This document shows, in pieces, positions 41,887 through 51,591 of a stretch of 64,000 nucleotides of DNA. Location of the stretch: contig NZ_JMKU01000002.1 of assembly GCF_000687165.1 (NCBI RefSeq), positions 62,001 to 126,000 on the forward strand, read 5' to 3'. The position numbers were made by a program, and so were the translations under genes. Positions within the stretch are counted from its first letter, which is position 1. Every line of letters begins with the position of its first letter. The notes beneath the pieces are model-generated. The model was not told the origin of the DNA and did no database searches. It saw only the letters and a list, made by a program, of their open reading frames with translations. The DNA is from Paracidovorax oryzae ATCC 19882. Lineage in GTDB: Bacteria > Pseudomonadota > Gammaproteobacteria > Burkholderiales > Burkholderiaceae_C.

Positions 41887-42374
41887 GCGTGCCGACGTCC
41901 AAGCGTGCGGCCCGCCTGGCCGCCCTGGCATGCGCCACGGTATTGCTGGCCGTGGGGGTCTGGGTGGCCCGCGACGGGCTCCAGCAGCTGGCCTTCGAGC
42001 GGCGCGAGGCCGCCACGGCGGCTGCGCGCGTGGGCGCCCTGCGCAACGCGATGCCCGAGGTGCTCAAGCGCGAGGAATACGCCCGCCTGGCCGTACAGGC
42101 GCGGCAGGCTGCCGCCCAACTGGGCTTCGATCCGGCGGGATGGGCCGAGCGGCGCATCAACCGCGGCGCCACGCCGGTATCGCGCACCGAGGCCGCGGAA
42201 CTGCTGCGCCAGATGGGCTCGGGCGGCGGCGAGCGCTTCTTCGCGGCCGATAGCTTCGAGCTGGCGGTGCTGTCGCGCGAGGCCGGCCTTTTCACCCCGC
42301 CTGCCGCGGACGACAAGGGCTTCGTGCTCGCGGTCAACGGCACGCTGTATTTCCCCCTGGCGCCCAAGCCATGA
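41883..42374 (+). CDS. single-pass membrane protein of pilus operon
   Basis: A 163-residue protein starting at GTG 41883 (overlapping the previous stop as GTGA). One membrane helix (about residues 10-28, RLAALACATVLLAVGVWVA) is followed by a helical periplasmic domain. Position and topology match PilO/MshJ-type assembly proteins, but I see no diagnostic motif. Its stop overlaps the next start by ATGA, so coupling with the PilO-like gene is probable. Confidence 0.65.
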   Translation: MSVPTSKRAARLAALACATVLLAVGVWVARDGLQQLAFERREAATAAARVGALRNAMPEVLKREEYARLAVQARQAAAQLGFDPAGWAERRINRGATPVSRTEAAELLRQMGSGGGERFFAADSFELAVLSREAGLFTPPAADDKGFVLAVNGTLYFPLAPKP

Positions 42375-43651
42375 GCATCGACAACATTCTCCTGGTGACC
42401 CGCGACGGGTGGCGGCAGCTGTCCGGCGGTGCGGTGTCCGACGTGGCGCCCTGGCCGGTGCTCGACGCACCCGCCATCGTGGTTACGGATTTCGAGGAAG
42501 CCCCGATGGGCAGCTACCGCTTCGACGGCGGCAAGCCGGCCTATGCCGCGGCCCTGGTCGAGAAGCGCGCCCGCGCGGAAGGGCTGACCGACGGCGCGGC
42601 GCACGTGGTCGTGCACCGCGTGGTGTCGGTGCGCGGCGGGCTGCAGACCTTCCACACGGTGGTGCCGCTGGAGTTCTGGCAGCGCATGCTGCAGTGGTCC
42701 GCGCAGCAGCGTGACCATTGCATTGTGCTGCCGCTGGGCGCGCTGCTGGCGGCTGGCGTGGGGCAGGGCCATGCACGGATGCTCCGGGCCGGGCGCACGC
42801 TGCATTTCTTCGGCGAGTCGAAGGCCGGGCTGCATTACCAGAGCACGAATGCGATGGGGCGCGGCACGGACGACCTGCAGGCCGCCGTGCGCGTGCTCTC
42901 GGGCCAGAGCCGGGCCGGCATCGCCAACGGGATCACGCACCCGGTGGAGTGGGGCAGCCTGTGGGCTGCCATGGCCGGTGAAGACGCGCAGACGGCGCAG
43001 CAGTGGACCGCGCTGTCGGACATCCCCGCCGAGCCGCTGCCGGCCGCCGCGGCGGGCACGGGCGCTTCGGTGCTCCCGGCGCTGGTGCGCCGCGCCGGCG
43101 CGCGCGCCGCGATCAATCCGCCGGTGGCGCGCATGGCCTGGTGGAGCGAGCGGCTCGTCGCGGGCGTGGCCACGCTGACCGGGGTGCTGGCCGTGGGCCT
43201 CGCGGGCCTGGGCATGGTGGTGCAGGGCGAGGCGCAGGCCACGCGGGCCAACGCGGCCGAGACCCGCCGCGAAGCCGCCGCGCTGGAGGCACGCATCGCC
43301 GCGGTCAACAAGGCGGAGGCGCCGCAGGATTTCGCGCCGGTCGCGGACATGGCCCGCAAGCTGGGCGACGGCGCGCGCTACGACCCCGTTGCCATGCTGG
43401 CGCTGCTGCGCGACTCGGCGGCCCCGGGCACCCGCATCCTGCGCGTGCGATTCGACAGCGGTGCCAGCGGAAGCGTGGCGCCGGGTTTCCAGGTCGATGG
43501 CGTGGCGGATTCCGGCGGCGTGGGCGCCATCGGCCGCCTGCTGACCAGCCTGCGCGCTGCCGGCTGGACGGCCCAGCCGGTGAATGCGCTGGACGCTGCT
43601 CCAGGCGCGTTCTCGTACCGCCTCACCGCGGTCCCCGGGCCGCGTGGTTGA
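42371..43651 (+). CDS. PilO/PilM-N-like pilus accessory protein
   Basis: A 426-residue protein with an N-terminal cytoplasmic domain (MSIDNILLVTRDGWRQLSGG, then FHTVVPLEFWQRMLQWSAQ), a membrane helix near residues 262-285 (ERLVAGVATLTGVLAVGLAG), a short coiled coil and a periplasmic C-terminal domain. This matches in layout the 'pilin accessory protein PilO' of conjugative thin pili and a fusion of PilM- and PilN-like parts. It would link the cytoplasmic motor to the periplasmic complex. The family assignment is by architecture and context. Confidence 0.65.
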   Translation: MSIDNILLVTRDGWRQLSGGAVSDVAPWPVLDAPAIVVTDFEEAPMGSYRFDGGKPAYAAALVEKRARAEGLTDGAAHVVVHRVVSVRGGLQTFHTVVPLEFWQRMLQWSAQQRDHCIVLPLGALLAAGVGQGHARMLRAGRTLHFFGESKAGLHYQSTNAMGRGTDDLQAAVRVLSGQSRAGIANGITHPVEWGSLWAAMAGEDAQTAQQWTALSDIPAEPLPAAAAGTGASVLPALVRRAGARAAINPPVARMAWWSERLVAGVATLTGVLAVGLAGLGMVVQGEAQATRANAAETRREAAALEARIAAVNKAEAPQDFAPVADMARKLGDGARYDPVAMLALLRDSAAPGTRILRVRFDSGASGSVAPGFQVDGVADSGGVGAIGRLLTSLRAAGWTAQPVNALDAAPGAFSYRLTAVPGPRG

Positions 43652-43671
43652 AGAAGAAACGGCAATACCCC

Positions 43672-44238
43672 ATGAAATATGCAGCGCTCCTGCTCAACGC
43701 CCTGGCGTTGATGCTTCTGGGCTGGGGGCTTTTCGCCCTGTACGGCCTGCTGACGCCGCGCGCGCCGGTGGCCCGCGTCCCGATGGTGGAGCTCGGCTCC
43801 CCGCCGCCCCGGGCGGCGACGGACCGCAGGCAGGTGGCCGCCACGCTGGACGCCATCGCGCAGATCAACCAGCGCATGCACACGCTGGCACCGGTATCGG
43901 ACCGGCCGCTGGTCGCCGTGCCCGCGCTGGGCACGCCCGGCGCGGAAGGCCCCACGATGCCGCAACGTTCCGTCACGATGCTGATGCGGCAGGGCGACGG
44001 CTACGTGGCCATGGTCGATGACCGGCTGGTGCGCCAGGGCGATCGCCTCGACGGCGGCGGCCGGGTGCTGAAGATCGACCGCAGCCAGGTGGTGGTGCGC
44101 GAAACCAGCGGCCGCCAGACGCTGACGATTCCCGTGGACCGGCTGCGCGTGGGTACGCTGCGCTCGGCCGCCGCCCCCGACACCACGGCGGCACGCCGCC
44201 AGTTCAATGCGCCGGCCCGCGTGGGAGAGGCGCCATGA
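43672..44238 (+). CDS. PilP/GspC-like periplasmic assembly protein
   Basis: A 188-residue protein with an N-terminal membrane helix (MKYAALLLNALALMLLGWGL) and a periplasmic beta domain: GYVAMVDDRLVRQGDRLDGG and VLKIDRSQVVVRE resemble the HR domain of PilP, GspC and MshK, which dock on the secretin. It lies 20 nt after the PilO-like gene and overlaps the next gene by ATGA. Confidence 0.7.
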   Translation: MKYAALLLNALALMLLGWGLFALYGLLTPRAPVARVPMVELGSPPPRAATDRRQVAATLDAIAQINQRMHTLAPVSDRPLVAVPALGTPGAEGPTMPQRSVTMLMRQGDGYVAMVDDRLVRQGDRLDGGGRVLKIDRSQVVVRETSGRQTLTIPVDRLRVGTLRSAAAPDTTAARRQFNAPARVGEAP

Positions 44239-44876
44239 ACCGCGGTGTCGTCGCCGGCCTGGCCGCGGGCGTGGCGCTGATCGCGGTCGCCGCCGCGCTG
44301 CTGGTGCGCAGCGACCCCGCTGCCGTGCAGGGGCCGCAGGCCACCGCGCCGGTGACCGCCATGCCCCCGGCGCAGCCCGGCGCCGGAGCCGCGCCGGTGG
44401 CCGTGCCGCCCGGTGCCTCCGTGCCGCCCGTGGCGGCCGATGGCGCCGGCCGTGTGCCGGCCGATCCGTCCGCGGCGCCGTGGCTCGGCTCCACCGGCGC
44501 ACGGGCTTCCGCGCCCGGCGGCGCGCCGTCCATGGCGGCCGGCCGCGCGGGAGCACCGTCGCTGGACGACATCCAGAAGCGGCTCCAGGCCATGCTGGCC
44601 CAGCCGCAGCCGGACGTGCGCGAAGTCGATGCGGTGCTGGCCGACCTGCAGCGCAACCAGGGCAGCACCGTGGTGTCCGGCGTCGATCTGCAGGCGGTGC
44701 GCGACAACCTCGCGCGCAGTGAACGCATCCGGCAGATTTCGGTGGAGATGCAGGCGCTGGCGTCGAAGCCGGGGCCGGACGTGCCCGCGCAGCTGCAGTC
44801 CCGCATGGCGGAGATCCAGCGCCTGCAGGCCGGCATGACCGGCAATGTGGCGGTGCCCGCGGGAGCGGCACGGTGA
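44235..44876 (+). CDS. membrane-anchored Ala/Pro-rich protein of pilus operon
   Basis: A 213-residue protein with a single N-terminal helix (VVAGLAAGVALIAVAAALLV), a long Pro/Ala/Gly-rich linker (about 28-105) and a helical C-terminal region with LDDIQKRLQAML and VDLQAVRDNLARSERIRQIS. No family is recognised. The linker suggests that it reaches across the periplasm. ATGA overlaps on both sides tie it to the PilP-like and prepilin genes. Confidence 0.6.
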   Translation: MNRGVVAGLAAGVALIAVAAALLVRSDPAAVQGPQATAPVTAMPPAQPGAGAAPVAVPPGASVPPVAADGAGRVPADPSAAPWLGSTGARASAPGGAPSMAAGRAGAPSLDDIQKRLQAMLAQPQPDVREVDAVLADLQRNQGSTVVSGVDLQAVRDNLARSERIRQISVEMQALASKPGPDVPAQLQSRMAEIQRLQAGMTGNVAVPAGAAR

Positions 44877-45637
44877 TGTGTCGCCCCGGCCGTGGACGGA
44901 CCGCACGGCAGCGCGGCTTCTCGCTGGTCGAGCTGTCCATCGTCCTGCTCGCCCTGGGCGTGCTGGGATGGGCCGTGGCCGGCAGCTACGGCAATGCGGG
45001 AGCCGTGCGCGACCGCGACGGTGCCGTGCAGACGGCCGAGACGCTGCGCGAGGCGCTGCGCGCGTTCGCGCTGCGCAACGGCCGGCTGCCGTGTCCGGAT
45101 TCCGGTGGCACAGGCTGGGAGGGCGATGCCTCCGGCGCCTGCGCCGATGGCGTGGAGGCCGGCTGGCTGCCCTACCGCACCCTCGGCCTGGACGTGCCGC
45201 AGGCTGCGCTGCGCGCGGCCTATGGCGTCTATCGCAACGAGGCCGCCACCGGGGGCGATGCGGACCTTGCCGTGGCCACCGAGCGCACGGGCGACGCGCC
45301 CGGCACGCCCGGCTACCGCAATGCCCGCGACCTGGTCGCGGGACTGGTGATCGCCGGCCGGCAGGCCGTGGCAACCACCCATGCCCGGCTGACCGGGGAC
45401 GACGCCGGCGAAGGCGCCGTCGATTGTCGCAACAACGCCCGCTCGCACCCGGCCTTTTTCATCGTCGTGCCGCTCGAAGACCGCGACAACGACGGCAACC
45501 GCTTCGATGTGCCCCATGCCGCCGGAATCCCTTGCGCCTACAGCCCCGGCACCGCGCTGCGCAGCGACCGCGACGACGTGGTCGCCGCCGAATCCATGGC
45601 GGCGCTGGCCGGCTGGATCGGCGCGCGCGCCCCTTAG
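44873..45637 (+). CDS. prepilin-like protein 3 (LPCP family, no hydrophobic insert)
   Basis: A 254-residue prepilin with leader ending RQRG and FSLVELSIVLLALGVLGWAV (E at +5). The globular part has LRNGRLPCPDSGGTGWEGD, ACADGVEAGWLPYRTLGL, a motif shared with the genes at 52863, 55157 and 56248, where a cysteine pair probably forms a disulfide. It lacks the internal hydrophobic region seen in those three. Probably a minor pilin, placed just before the secretin gene. Confidence 0.82.
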   Translation: MMCRPGRGRTARQRGFSLVELSIVLLALGVLGWAVAGSYGNAGAVRDRDGAVQTAETLREALRAFALRNGRLPCPDSGGTGWEGDASGACADGVEAGWLPYRTLGLDVPQAALRAAYGVYRNEAATGGDADLAVATERTGDAPGTPGYRNARDLVAGLVIAGRQAVATTHARLTGDDAGEGAVDCRNNARSHPAFFIVVPLEDRDNDGNRFDVPHAAGIPCAYSPGTALRSDRDDVVAAESMAALAGWIGARAP

Positions 45638-45644
45638 AAAAGAT

Positions 45645-47405
45645 ATGGAACCCGACATGCCTTCCCTGCCGCACCACTTCCGTCCCCGATGCGCGCTGCT
45701 GGCGCTCGCCGCCGCCGCGATGCTGGCCGGCTGCGCCAGCCCGCCCGCGCCGCGCAGCCTGCAGAGCCTGCGCCCCGCCGACCTGGAAACGCCGGACAGG
45801 CTGCGCGAGCAGATGGTGGCCGAGTCGCAGAAGCTGCTGGCCCACCAGCTGGCGCTGAACCAGCAGCTGCGCCAGGCGGCGCCCGCGCCGGAGATCGCGC
45901 CCGTGGCGCCGAAGTTCGATCCGCTGGAGGGCAAGGTCATCACGGTCGCCATGTCGCGCGCCACGATCAGCCAGATCCTGGCGGCCTTCGCCGACAGCGC
46001 GCGGATCAACCTGATCGTGGACCCGGCGGTGGTGCGCGCGGGCCAGCTCTCCGACATGTACCTGCGCGAAGTCTCCCTGCGCGAGGCGTTCACCGAGGTG
46101 CTGCGCTCCTACAACGTCGCGGGCGAGATCCAGGGCAACACGCTGCGCGTGACGCTCAACGAAGAGAAGTTCTTCAACCTGGACTTCCTCAACAGCAGCA
46201 CCACGCTGGACCTGTCGTCGGGCGGCAACGTGTTCGGCAATTCGACGGGCGGCGCGGGCGGCGGCGCTTCCAACGCGCTGCGCGGCAACCTGGCGATCAC
46301 CGGCACCGGCGGCGTGAAGGCCGACCCCTACCAGGAAGTCGAGAACAACCTGCGCGTCATCCTGGGCGAAGACATGCGCCGCCCCACGGCCCAGCCGTCC
46401 GCGCAGGCCCCCATTCCGGCCGCGCAGCCCGGCGCTGCGCCGGCCATGGCCCCCTTCAGCGCCGACCTGGCCGAAGGGGCGGGCACGGACGCGGGCTTCA
46501 GCGTCAACCGGCTGACCGGCACGCTCTACGTGAAGGCGCGGCCCGCCAAGATGCGCGCGGTGGAGAAGATGCTGGCCAAGGTGCAGGGCATGTTGCGCCA
46601 GCAGGTCTATATCGAGGCGCAGCTGATCGACGTGCAGCTGTCCGACAGCTATGAATTCGGCGTGGACTGGAGCATCCTGCGCGGGCGTCTCGCCTCGGGC
46701 TTCGGCACCTCGCCGATCTCCCTGTCGGGCGTCCAGGGTTCGCTGCCCAACACGGGGCCGGCCCTGGCGCGCACGGTGACGCTGCCGGCGGCGCTGATCG
46801 GCAGCCTGACCGGCCCCGCGCTGGGCGTGGGCTACCAGGGAAGCACGTCGAGCGTGGTGCTCAATGCCCTGCGGTCCTTCGGCAACCTGAAGGTGCTCTC
46901 CAACCCCAACGTGCAGGTGCGCAACGGCACGCCCGCGATGCTGTCGGTGGGCAACAGCATCCGCTACGTGTCGCGCTCGTCCTCGACGCAGGTCGTTCCC
47001 GGCGGCGGTGCCAGCACCACGACCTCGGACGTGCAGACCGACTCCGTCTTCTCCGGCGTCATGGTGGGCGTGCTGCCCTACATGCGCGAAGACGGCCGCA
47101 TCGAGCTGCTGGTCAACCCGATGCAGAGCGAGGTGGACCCGGCCAGCCTGGCGCTGGTGCAGGTGAACTCCGACAACCGCGTGACGCTGCCGGTGGTGAG
47201 CTACAAGGGCCTGACGACCACCCTCAACGTGGGCGACGGCGACGTGGTGGTGGTGGGCGGCCTGATCGACCAGCGCACCACGGACCGCGACCGCGGCGCG
47301 CCCGGCCTGTCCGACGTGCCCGTGCTGGGCAAGCTGGTCGGCAACCAGTCCGACACCCATGCCAGCCGCGAACTGGTGATCGTGATGCGGGTGCGCAAGC
47401 TATGA
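45645..47405 (+). CDS. lipoprotein secretin (MshL/PilN type)
   Basis: A 586-residue outer-membrane secretin subunit. A lipoprotein signal has the lipobox LAGC (Cys30). N-domains cover about 85-335, with VAMSRATISQILAAFADSA and VSLREAFTEVL typical of STN/N1 folds. The secretin beta domain from about 375 contains VYIEAQLIDVQLSDSYEFGV, LKVLSNPNVQVRNG and GLIDQRTTDRDRGAPGLSDV. It forms the outer-membrane channel of the pilus or secretion machine. ATG 45657 is an alternative start. It overlaps the TPR gene by ATGA. Confidence 0.92.
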   Translation: MEPDMPSLPHHFRPRCALLALAAAAMLAGCASPPAPRSLQSLRPADLETPDRLREQMVAESQKLLAHQLALNQQLRQAAPAPEIAPVAPKFDPLEGKVITVAMSRATISQILAAFADSARINLIVDPAVVRAGQLSDMYLREVSLREAFTEVLRSYNVAGEIQGNTLRVTLNEEKFFNLDFLNSSTTLDLSSGGNVFGNSTGGAGGGASNALRGNLAITGTGGVKADPYQEVENNLRVILGEDMRRPTAQPSAQAPIPAAQPGAAPAMAPFSADLAEGAGTDAGFSVNRLTGTLYVKARPAKMRAVEKMLAKVQGMLRQQVYIEAQLIDVQLSDSYEFGVDWSILRGRLASGFGTSPISLSGVQGSLPNTGPALARTVTLPAALIGSLTGPALGVGYQGSTSSVVLNALRSFGNLKVLSNPNVQVRNGTPAMLSVGNSIRYVSRSSSTQVVPGGGASTTTSDVQTDSVFSGVMVGVLPYMREDGRIELLVNPMQSEVDPASLALVQVNSDNRVTLPVVSYKGLTTTLNVGDGDVVVVGGLIDQRTTDRDRGAPGLSDVPVLGKLVGNQSDTHASRELVIVMRVRKL

Positions 47406-48310
47406 GCCTCATCCACCAAGCCCTGCGGGACATGGACCCGCCCCTCGCGGCCGACGCGGCCGCGCTGGCACCCCGTGCCGCGCCGGCCCCCGCGCGCGGG
47501 CGCCGGGGCCCGCTGCTGGCGCTGGTGGCGGCCCTGGCCGTCGCGGGCGCGGGGCTGGCCGGCTGGCATGCGCTGCGCACGGGCCGGCCGCTGCCGGCTG
47601 CCGCGGCGCCCGCGGCCACGCCGCCGGCGGTCATCGCATCCGCCGTGGCGGCCCCGCTGCCACCGGCCCCTGCCGCATCGGCACAGGCACCCCTGCCATC
47701 CGCTTCCCCGGCACCCGCCGTGGCGGATGCGACCGCCGCGCCTGCGCTTGCGCCCGCGCCCGCGCCCGCTCACCAGGCCGATGCCGCGCCGGTCCTGAGG
47801 CCCGTGCCCGCCCGTGCTTCTGCCCAGGCATCCACCGAACGGCCGCGCGCCAGCCGTGCCGCGACGCCCCCGGCCCACCCAGCGCCGGTCCAGCCGGCGG
47901 CCGCACGGGTCGCCGTCCCGCCCGCCGCCCCGGCCTCTGCCCCGGCCGCCATGCCGGTCGAGCAGCGGTTCAATGCGTTCCTGCAGGCCATGCGGACGGG
48001 CGATCTGCCGGGTGCCGGCCAGCACCTCGCTGCGCTGCGGCGGGAGCTTCCGCCCGGCAGCGTGTCGCTGCTGCGCGCCGAGGGCTGGCATGCCCTGGCG
48101 GGCGGCGACGCGTCTGCCGCCGCGCGCATCTACCAGGACATCCTGGACCGCCTGCCCGGCGACGAGGAAGCCAGCATCAATCTCGCCAGCATCGAGGCGC
48201 GGCGCGACCGTGCGGAATCCGCGCGAAAAATCCTGGCCGATGCCGTGCGCCTGCATCCCGAATCGGAGAGCCTGAAGGCCGCCCTGGCGCGCTTCCAGGC
48301 GAAGTCCTGA
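47402..48310 (+). CDS. MshN-like TPR protein
   Basis: A 302-residue protein with a short cytoplasmic start MSLIHQALRDMD, typical of MshN, a membrane helix (about residues 37-58), a Pro/Ala-rich linker (60-190) and a C-terminal TPR region (about 195-300) with AEGWHALAGGDASAAARIYQ and DEEASINLASIEAR. MshN helps MSHA pilus assembly, perhaps by binding secretin in the periplasm. ATGA overlaps bind it to the secretin and ExeA-like genes. Confidence 0.75.
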   Translation: MSLIHQALRDMDPPLAADAAALAPRAAPAPARGRRGPLLALVAALAVAGAGLAGWHALRTGRPLPAAAAPAATPPAVIASAVAAPLPPAPAASAQAPLPSASPAPAVADATAAPALAPAPAPAHQADAAPVLRPVPARASAQASTERPRASRAATPPAHPAPVQPAAARVAVPPAAPASAPAAMPVEQRFNAFLQAMRTGDLPGAGQHLAALRRELPPGSVSLLRAEGWHALAGGDASAAARIYQDILDRLPGDEEASINLASIEARRDRAESARKILADAVRLHPESESLKAALARFQAKS

Positions 48311-49917
48311 TGGCGCTCGCCGCACTCCATGCGCGGCTGGGTCTGGTCCGCAATCCATTCCCGCCCACGCCCGATGCCAGCGCGTACTTCTTCACCACGG
48401 CGCTGGAGGAGCAGTTCGTCGAGGTGATGCACTGCATCCAGGCGCGCAAGGGCTTCGTGCTGCTGACCGGCGAGGTCGGGCTGGGCAAGACCACCTTCGT
48501 GCGGCGCCTGCTCGACACCCTGCCTGAGGGCGAGGTGCGTTCCGCGCTGGTGTTCAACACCTTCCTGCAGCGCGAGTCGCTGCTGTCGGCCATCCTGCGC
48601 GACTTCGGGCTGGAGCCCTCGGGCGACATGGACGAGGCGCTCACGCGGCTCAACCGCTTCCTGCTGGACGAGCACCGCGCGGGCCGTACCTGCCTGCTGG
48701 TGATCGACGATGCGCAGAACCTGCAGCCCGCATCGCTGGAACTGGTGCGGCTGCTGTGCAACCTGGAGACCGGCCAGGAAAAGCTGCTGCAGATCGTGCT
48801 GTCGGGCCAGCCCGAGCTGGAGGCGATGCTCGACGGGCAGGACCTGCGCCAGCTCAAGAGCCGCATCGTCAAGCATGCGCGCCTGCGCGGCCTGGAGGCC
48901 GGCCAGGTGCTGCGCTATTTCGAGATGCGCGTCTCGGCCGCCGGGGCCGCGGGCCGCATCGCCCTGCAGCCCCGCGCCGCGCGGCAGCTGCACCGCGCCA
49001 CGGGGGGCAACCTGCGCCGCATCCACCTGGTGCTGGACCGCTGCATGTACGGGCTGGCCGCGCAGGGCGGCGGCGCCATCGACGGCCGGCTGCTGCGCGC
49101 GGCCCTGGACGACCTGGACGGCGGCGGACAGCCGGCGGGCCGCCGTCCCGGCTGGCATGCGCTGCTGGCTCTCGGCGGCCTGGGAATGGCCGCCATCGGC
49201 GTCGGGGCGGCCTATGTGTGGCCGGTGGAGCCTGCGCCCGCGGCACCGGCTGCCGTGGTGGCTCGCCCGTCCGCCGCGGCCCCCGTGCGAGCTGCCGCAG
49301 AGCCATCGCAGGCATCGCCGGCATCGCCGGCACCGGACGCGGGCGCACGGCCCGCCGCCAGCGTGCCCTCGGCCACCCTGGACGAGCCCTCCGCGCCCCC
49401 GGTGGCAGCGTCTTCGGCCCCCGCGTCTGCGCCCCTGCCGGCCGCGCCTGCCGTGTCTTCCATGCCTTCCGCCGTGCAGGCCACTGCGGAGGCCGGCCCG
49501 GGCCAGGACGAGCAGCGCTGCCTGGCGCGCATCGCGGCTGAGTCGCAGAGCCGGCCCATGGTGCGCCGCCTGCTTCCCGCCGCGGCGGCCGGCCGCCTGC
49601 AGCCGTCGGAAGGCCTGTGCCTGTTCGACCGCGACGGGCAGCACTGGGCCTTCTGGCGCGACACGCTGGACCGCTCCGCCTACGTTCCCACGCCGCTGGC
49701 CACGCCTGCCGGCACCGCGCTGCAGAAGGCGCTGGTGCGCCAGGGCGTGTTCGACGCGGCCCGGGTGGACGGCTTCTACGGCCCGCAGACCGTGGCGGCG
49801 CTCGCCGCCTTCCAGGGACGGATGGGCCTGCCGGCCACCGCCGTTCCCGACGAATTGACCTACATGCTCCTGGAGAAGATGAATGCAGCCCCCGCTTCCG
49901 GCGCCCGCGTTGAGTGA
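48310..49917 (+). CDS. ExeA/MshM-like AAA ATPase with peptidoglycan-binding domain
   Basis: A 535-residue protein. Residues 1-270 are a GspA/ExeA-type ATPase with FVLLTGEVGLGKTTFVRRL (Walker A), CLLVIDDAQNLQPASLELVR (Walker B) and a sensor region LSGQPELEAML. A membrane helix follows (about 278-300), then a Pro/Ala linker and a C-terminal PG_binding_1 domain (about 470-525, GVFDAARVDGFYGPQTVAAL). Such proteins open the wall for secretin insertion. It overlaps the PulE-type ATPase gene by 35 nt. Confidence 0.88.
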   Translation: MALAALHARLGLVRNPFPPTPDASAYFFTTALEEQFVEVMHCIQARKGFVLLTGEVGLGKTTFVRRLLDTLPEGEVRSALVFNTFLQRESLLSAILRDFGLEPSGDMDEALTRLNRFLLDEHRAGRTCLLVIDDAQNLQPASLELVRLLCNLETGQEKLLQIVLSGQPELEAMLDGQDLRQLKSRIVKHARLRGLEAGQVLRYFEMRVSAAGAAGRIALQPRAARQLHRATGGNLRRIHLVLDRCMYGLAAQGGGAIDGRLLRAALDDLDGGGQPAGRRPGWHALLALGGLGMAAIGVGAAYVWPVEPAPAAPAAVVARPSAAAPVRAAAEPSQASPASPAPDAGARPAASVPSATLDEPSAPPVAASSAPASAPLPAAPAVSSMPSAVQATAEAGPGQDEQRCLARIAAESQSRPMVRRLLPAAAAGRLQPSEGLCLFDRDGQHWAFWRDTLDRSAYVPTPLATPAGTALQKALVRQGVFDAARVDGFYGPQTVAALAAFQGRMGLPATAVPDELTYMLLEKMNAAPASGARVE

Positions 49918-51580
49918 AGGCCTGCTGTCCCCCGACAGCGGCACGGCGCTGCTGATCGGCGAGCAGCTGATCGCCGACGGCGTGGTGACGCCGGTGGTGA
50001 TCGAGTACGCGCTGCACAAGCAGAAGATCGAAGGCGTTCCGCTGGGCCGGCTGCTGATGGAGCTGGGCTTCGCCAGCGGCAAGGAGATCGCGCGCTACCT
50101 GTCGCGCCAGCGCGGCATCCCGTTCGTGAACATCGCCGACCTGCCCGCTCCGGACCCCGACGTGGCAGCGGCCTTCAACCGCAACGTGTGCCTGACCCAC
50201 GCCTTCCTCCCGCTGCGCCGTGACGGGGATGTGGTGGAGGTGGTGCTGGGCGATGCCGTTCCCGGCGCTGTGGCCGACGTGGTGGACCGCCGCACCGGCA
50301 TGGGCGTGCGCTTCCTGCAGGGCGAGTTCGACAAGGTGGCGCGCGCCACCCAGCAGCACTACTACTTCGCGGAGAACCCCGCGGACAAGCTGATCGCCAG
50401 CGAGGTGCGCCGGCTCGCCGCCGACGTGGACCGCGCCTACAGCCCGGCCCGGCTGCTCGACTACGTGCTGCACCTGGGCGTGCGCGAGCGCGCCACCGAC
50501 ATCCACATCGCCCCCACGGCGCACAGCAGCACGGTGCTGATGCGCATCGACGGCGTGATGCGCCCGATGTTCGCGCTCTCGCGCGCGCTCGACCGGCTGG
50601 TGAGCTTCGTCAAGCTGCAGGCCGAGATGGACGCCAGCGAGCAGCGCCTGCCGCAGGACGGCAGCTTCACCGCCACGGTGCTCGAGGCCGCCTACACGGT
50701 GCGCGTCTCCACGCTCATCTCCGAGCAGGGCGAGCGCATGGTCATGCGCCTGCTGCCCGAGCGCGGCGACCTCGACAAGCTCGAGGACCTGGGCTTCCTG
50801 CCCGAGGACGTGCAGCGCATGGCCCGCGTGTTCGCGCGCCCGCACGGCCTGATCCTGATCACCGGCCCGACCGGCTCGGGCAAGAGCACCACGCTGCATG
50901 CCGCGCTGCGCATGCAGCCGGTGGTGGAGCGCAACGTGGTCACCGTGGAAGACCCGGTGGAATACCGCGTGCCCGTGGCCTGCCAGACCGAGGTCAACCG
51001 GCGCGCCGGCTACGACTTCTCCACCGCGATGCGGCACTTCCTGCGGCACGATCCGGACATCATCCTGGTGGGTGAAATCCGCGACGGAGAAACCGCGCGC
51101 GCCGCGCTGGATGCCTCGTCCACCGGCCACCTGGTGCTGTCCACGCTGCACGTGGGCGGCATCTTCGGCGTGGTGCCACGGCTCAAGCTGCTGGGCGTGG
51201 ATGCCGACACCATCGCCGAGAACCTGGTGGCCGTCATCAACCAGCGGCTGGTGCGCCGCATCTGCCCCGACTGCCGCACCGAGCGCGACGCGACCGAAGA
51301 GGAACAGCGCTGGCTGGGCCAACCCACCGCGCGGCTCTTCCACGGCGCGGGCTGCAGGCATTGCCGCGGCACGGGATTCCTGGAGCGCCTGCCGGTCTAT
51401 GAAATGCTGATCGTGCAGCGCGAACTGGCCGATGCGATCGCGGCCGATGCCCCGCGCGGCGTGCTGCGGGAGATCGCCGAGCGCGGCGGCCTGCGGCCCA
51501 TCCTGGACCTCTCGCGCCACCGCGTGCTGGCCGGCGAGACCACGGTCGAAGAGATCGAGCGCGCCGTCGGCGGCCATTGA
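49883..51580 (+). CDS. PulE/GspE/MshE-type assembly ATPase
   Basis: A 565-residue hexameric motor ATPase that polymerises pilins. N-terminal MshEN-like domain (about 20-160), then the catalytic domain with Walker A GPTGSGKST (328-336), Asp box VVTVEDPVEYRVP, Walker B DIILVGEIRDGETA and a His box STGHLVLSTLH. The zinc tetracysteine motif is RRICPDC ... CRHCRGTGF. All key residues are present. The ATG at 49883 lies in the preceding gene with GGAGAAG just upstream. No retraction ATPase (PilT) is encoded here. Confidence 0.94.
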   Translation: MQPPLPAPALSEGLLSPDSGTALLIGEQLIADGVVTPVVIEYALHKQKIEGVPLGRLLMELGFASGKEIARYLSRQRGIPFVNIADLPAPDPDVAAAFNRNVCLTHAFLPLRRDGDVVEVVLGDAVPGAVADVVDRRTGMGVRFLQGEFDKVARATQQHYYFAENPADKLIASEVRRLAADVDRAYSPARLLDYVLHLGVRERATDIHIAPTAHSSTVLMRIDGVMRPMFALSRALDRLVSFVKLQAEMDASEQRLPQDGSFTATVLEAAYTVRVSTLISEQGERMVMRLLPERGDLDKLEDLGFLPEDVQRMARVFARPHGLILITGPTGSGKSTTLHAALRMQPVVERNVVTVEDPVEYRVPVACQTEVNRRAGYDFSTAMRHFLRHDPDIILVGEIRDGETARAALDASSTGHLVLSTLHVGGIFGVVPRLKLLGVDADTIAENLVAVINQRLVRRICPDCRTERDATEEEQRWLGQPTARLFHGAGCRHCRGTGFLERLPVYEMLIVQRELADAIAADAPRGVLREIAERGGLRPILDLSRHRVLAGETTVEEIERAVGGH

Positions 51581-51591
51581 AGCGGATTCCC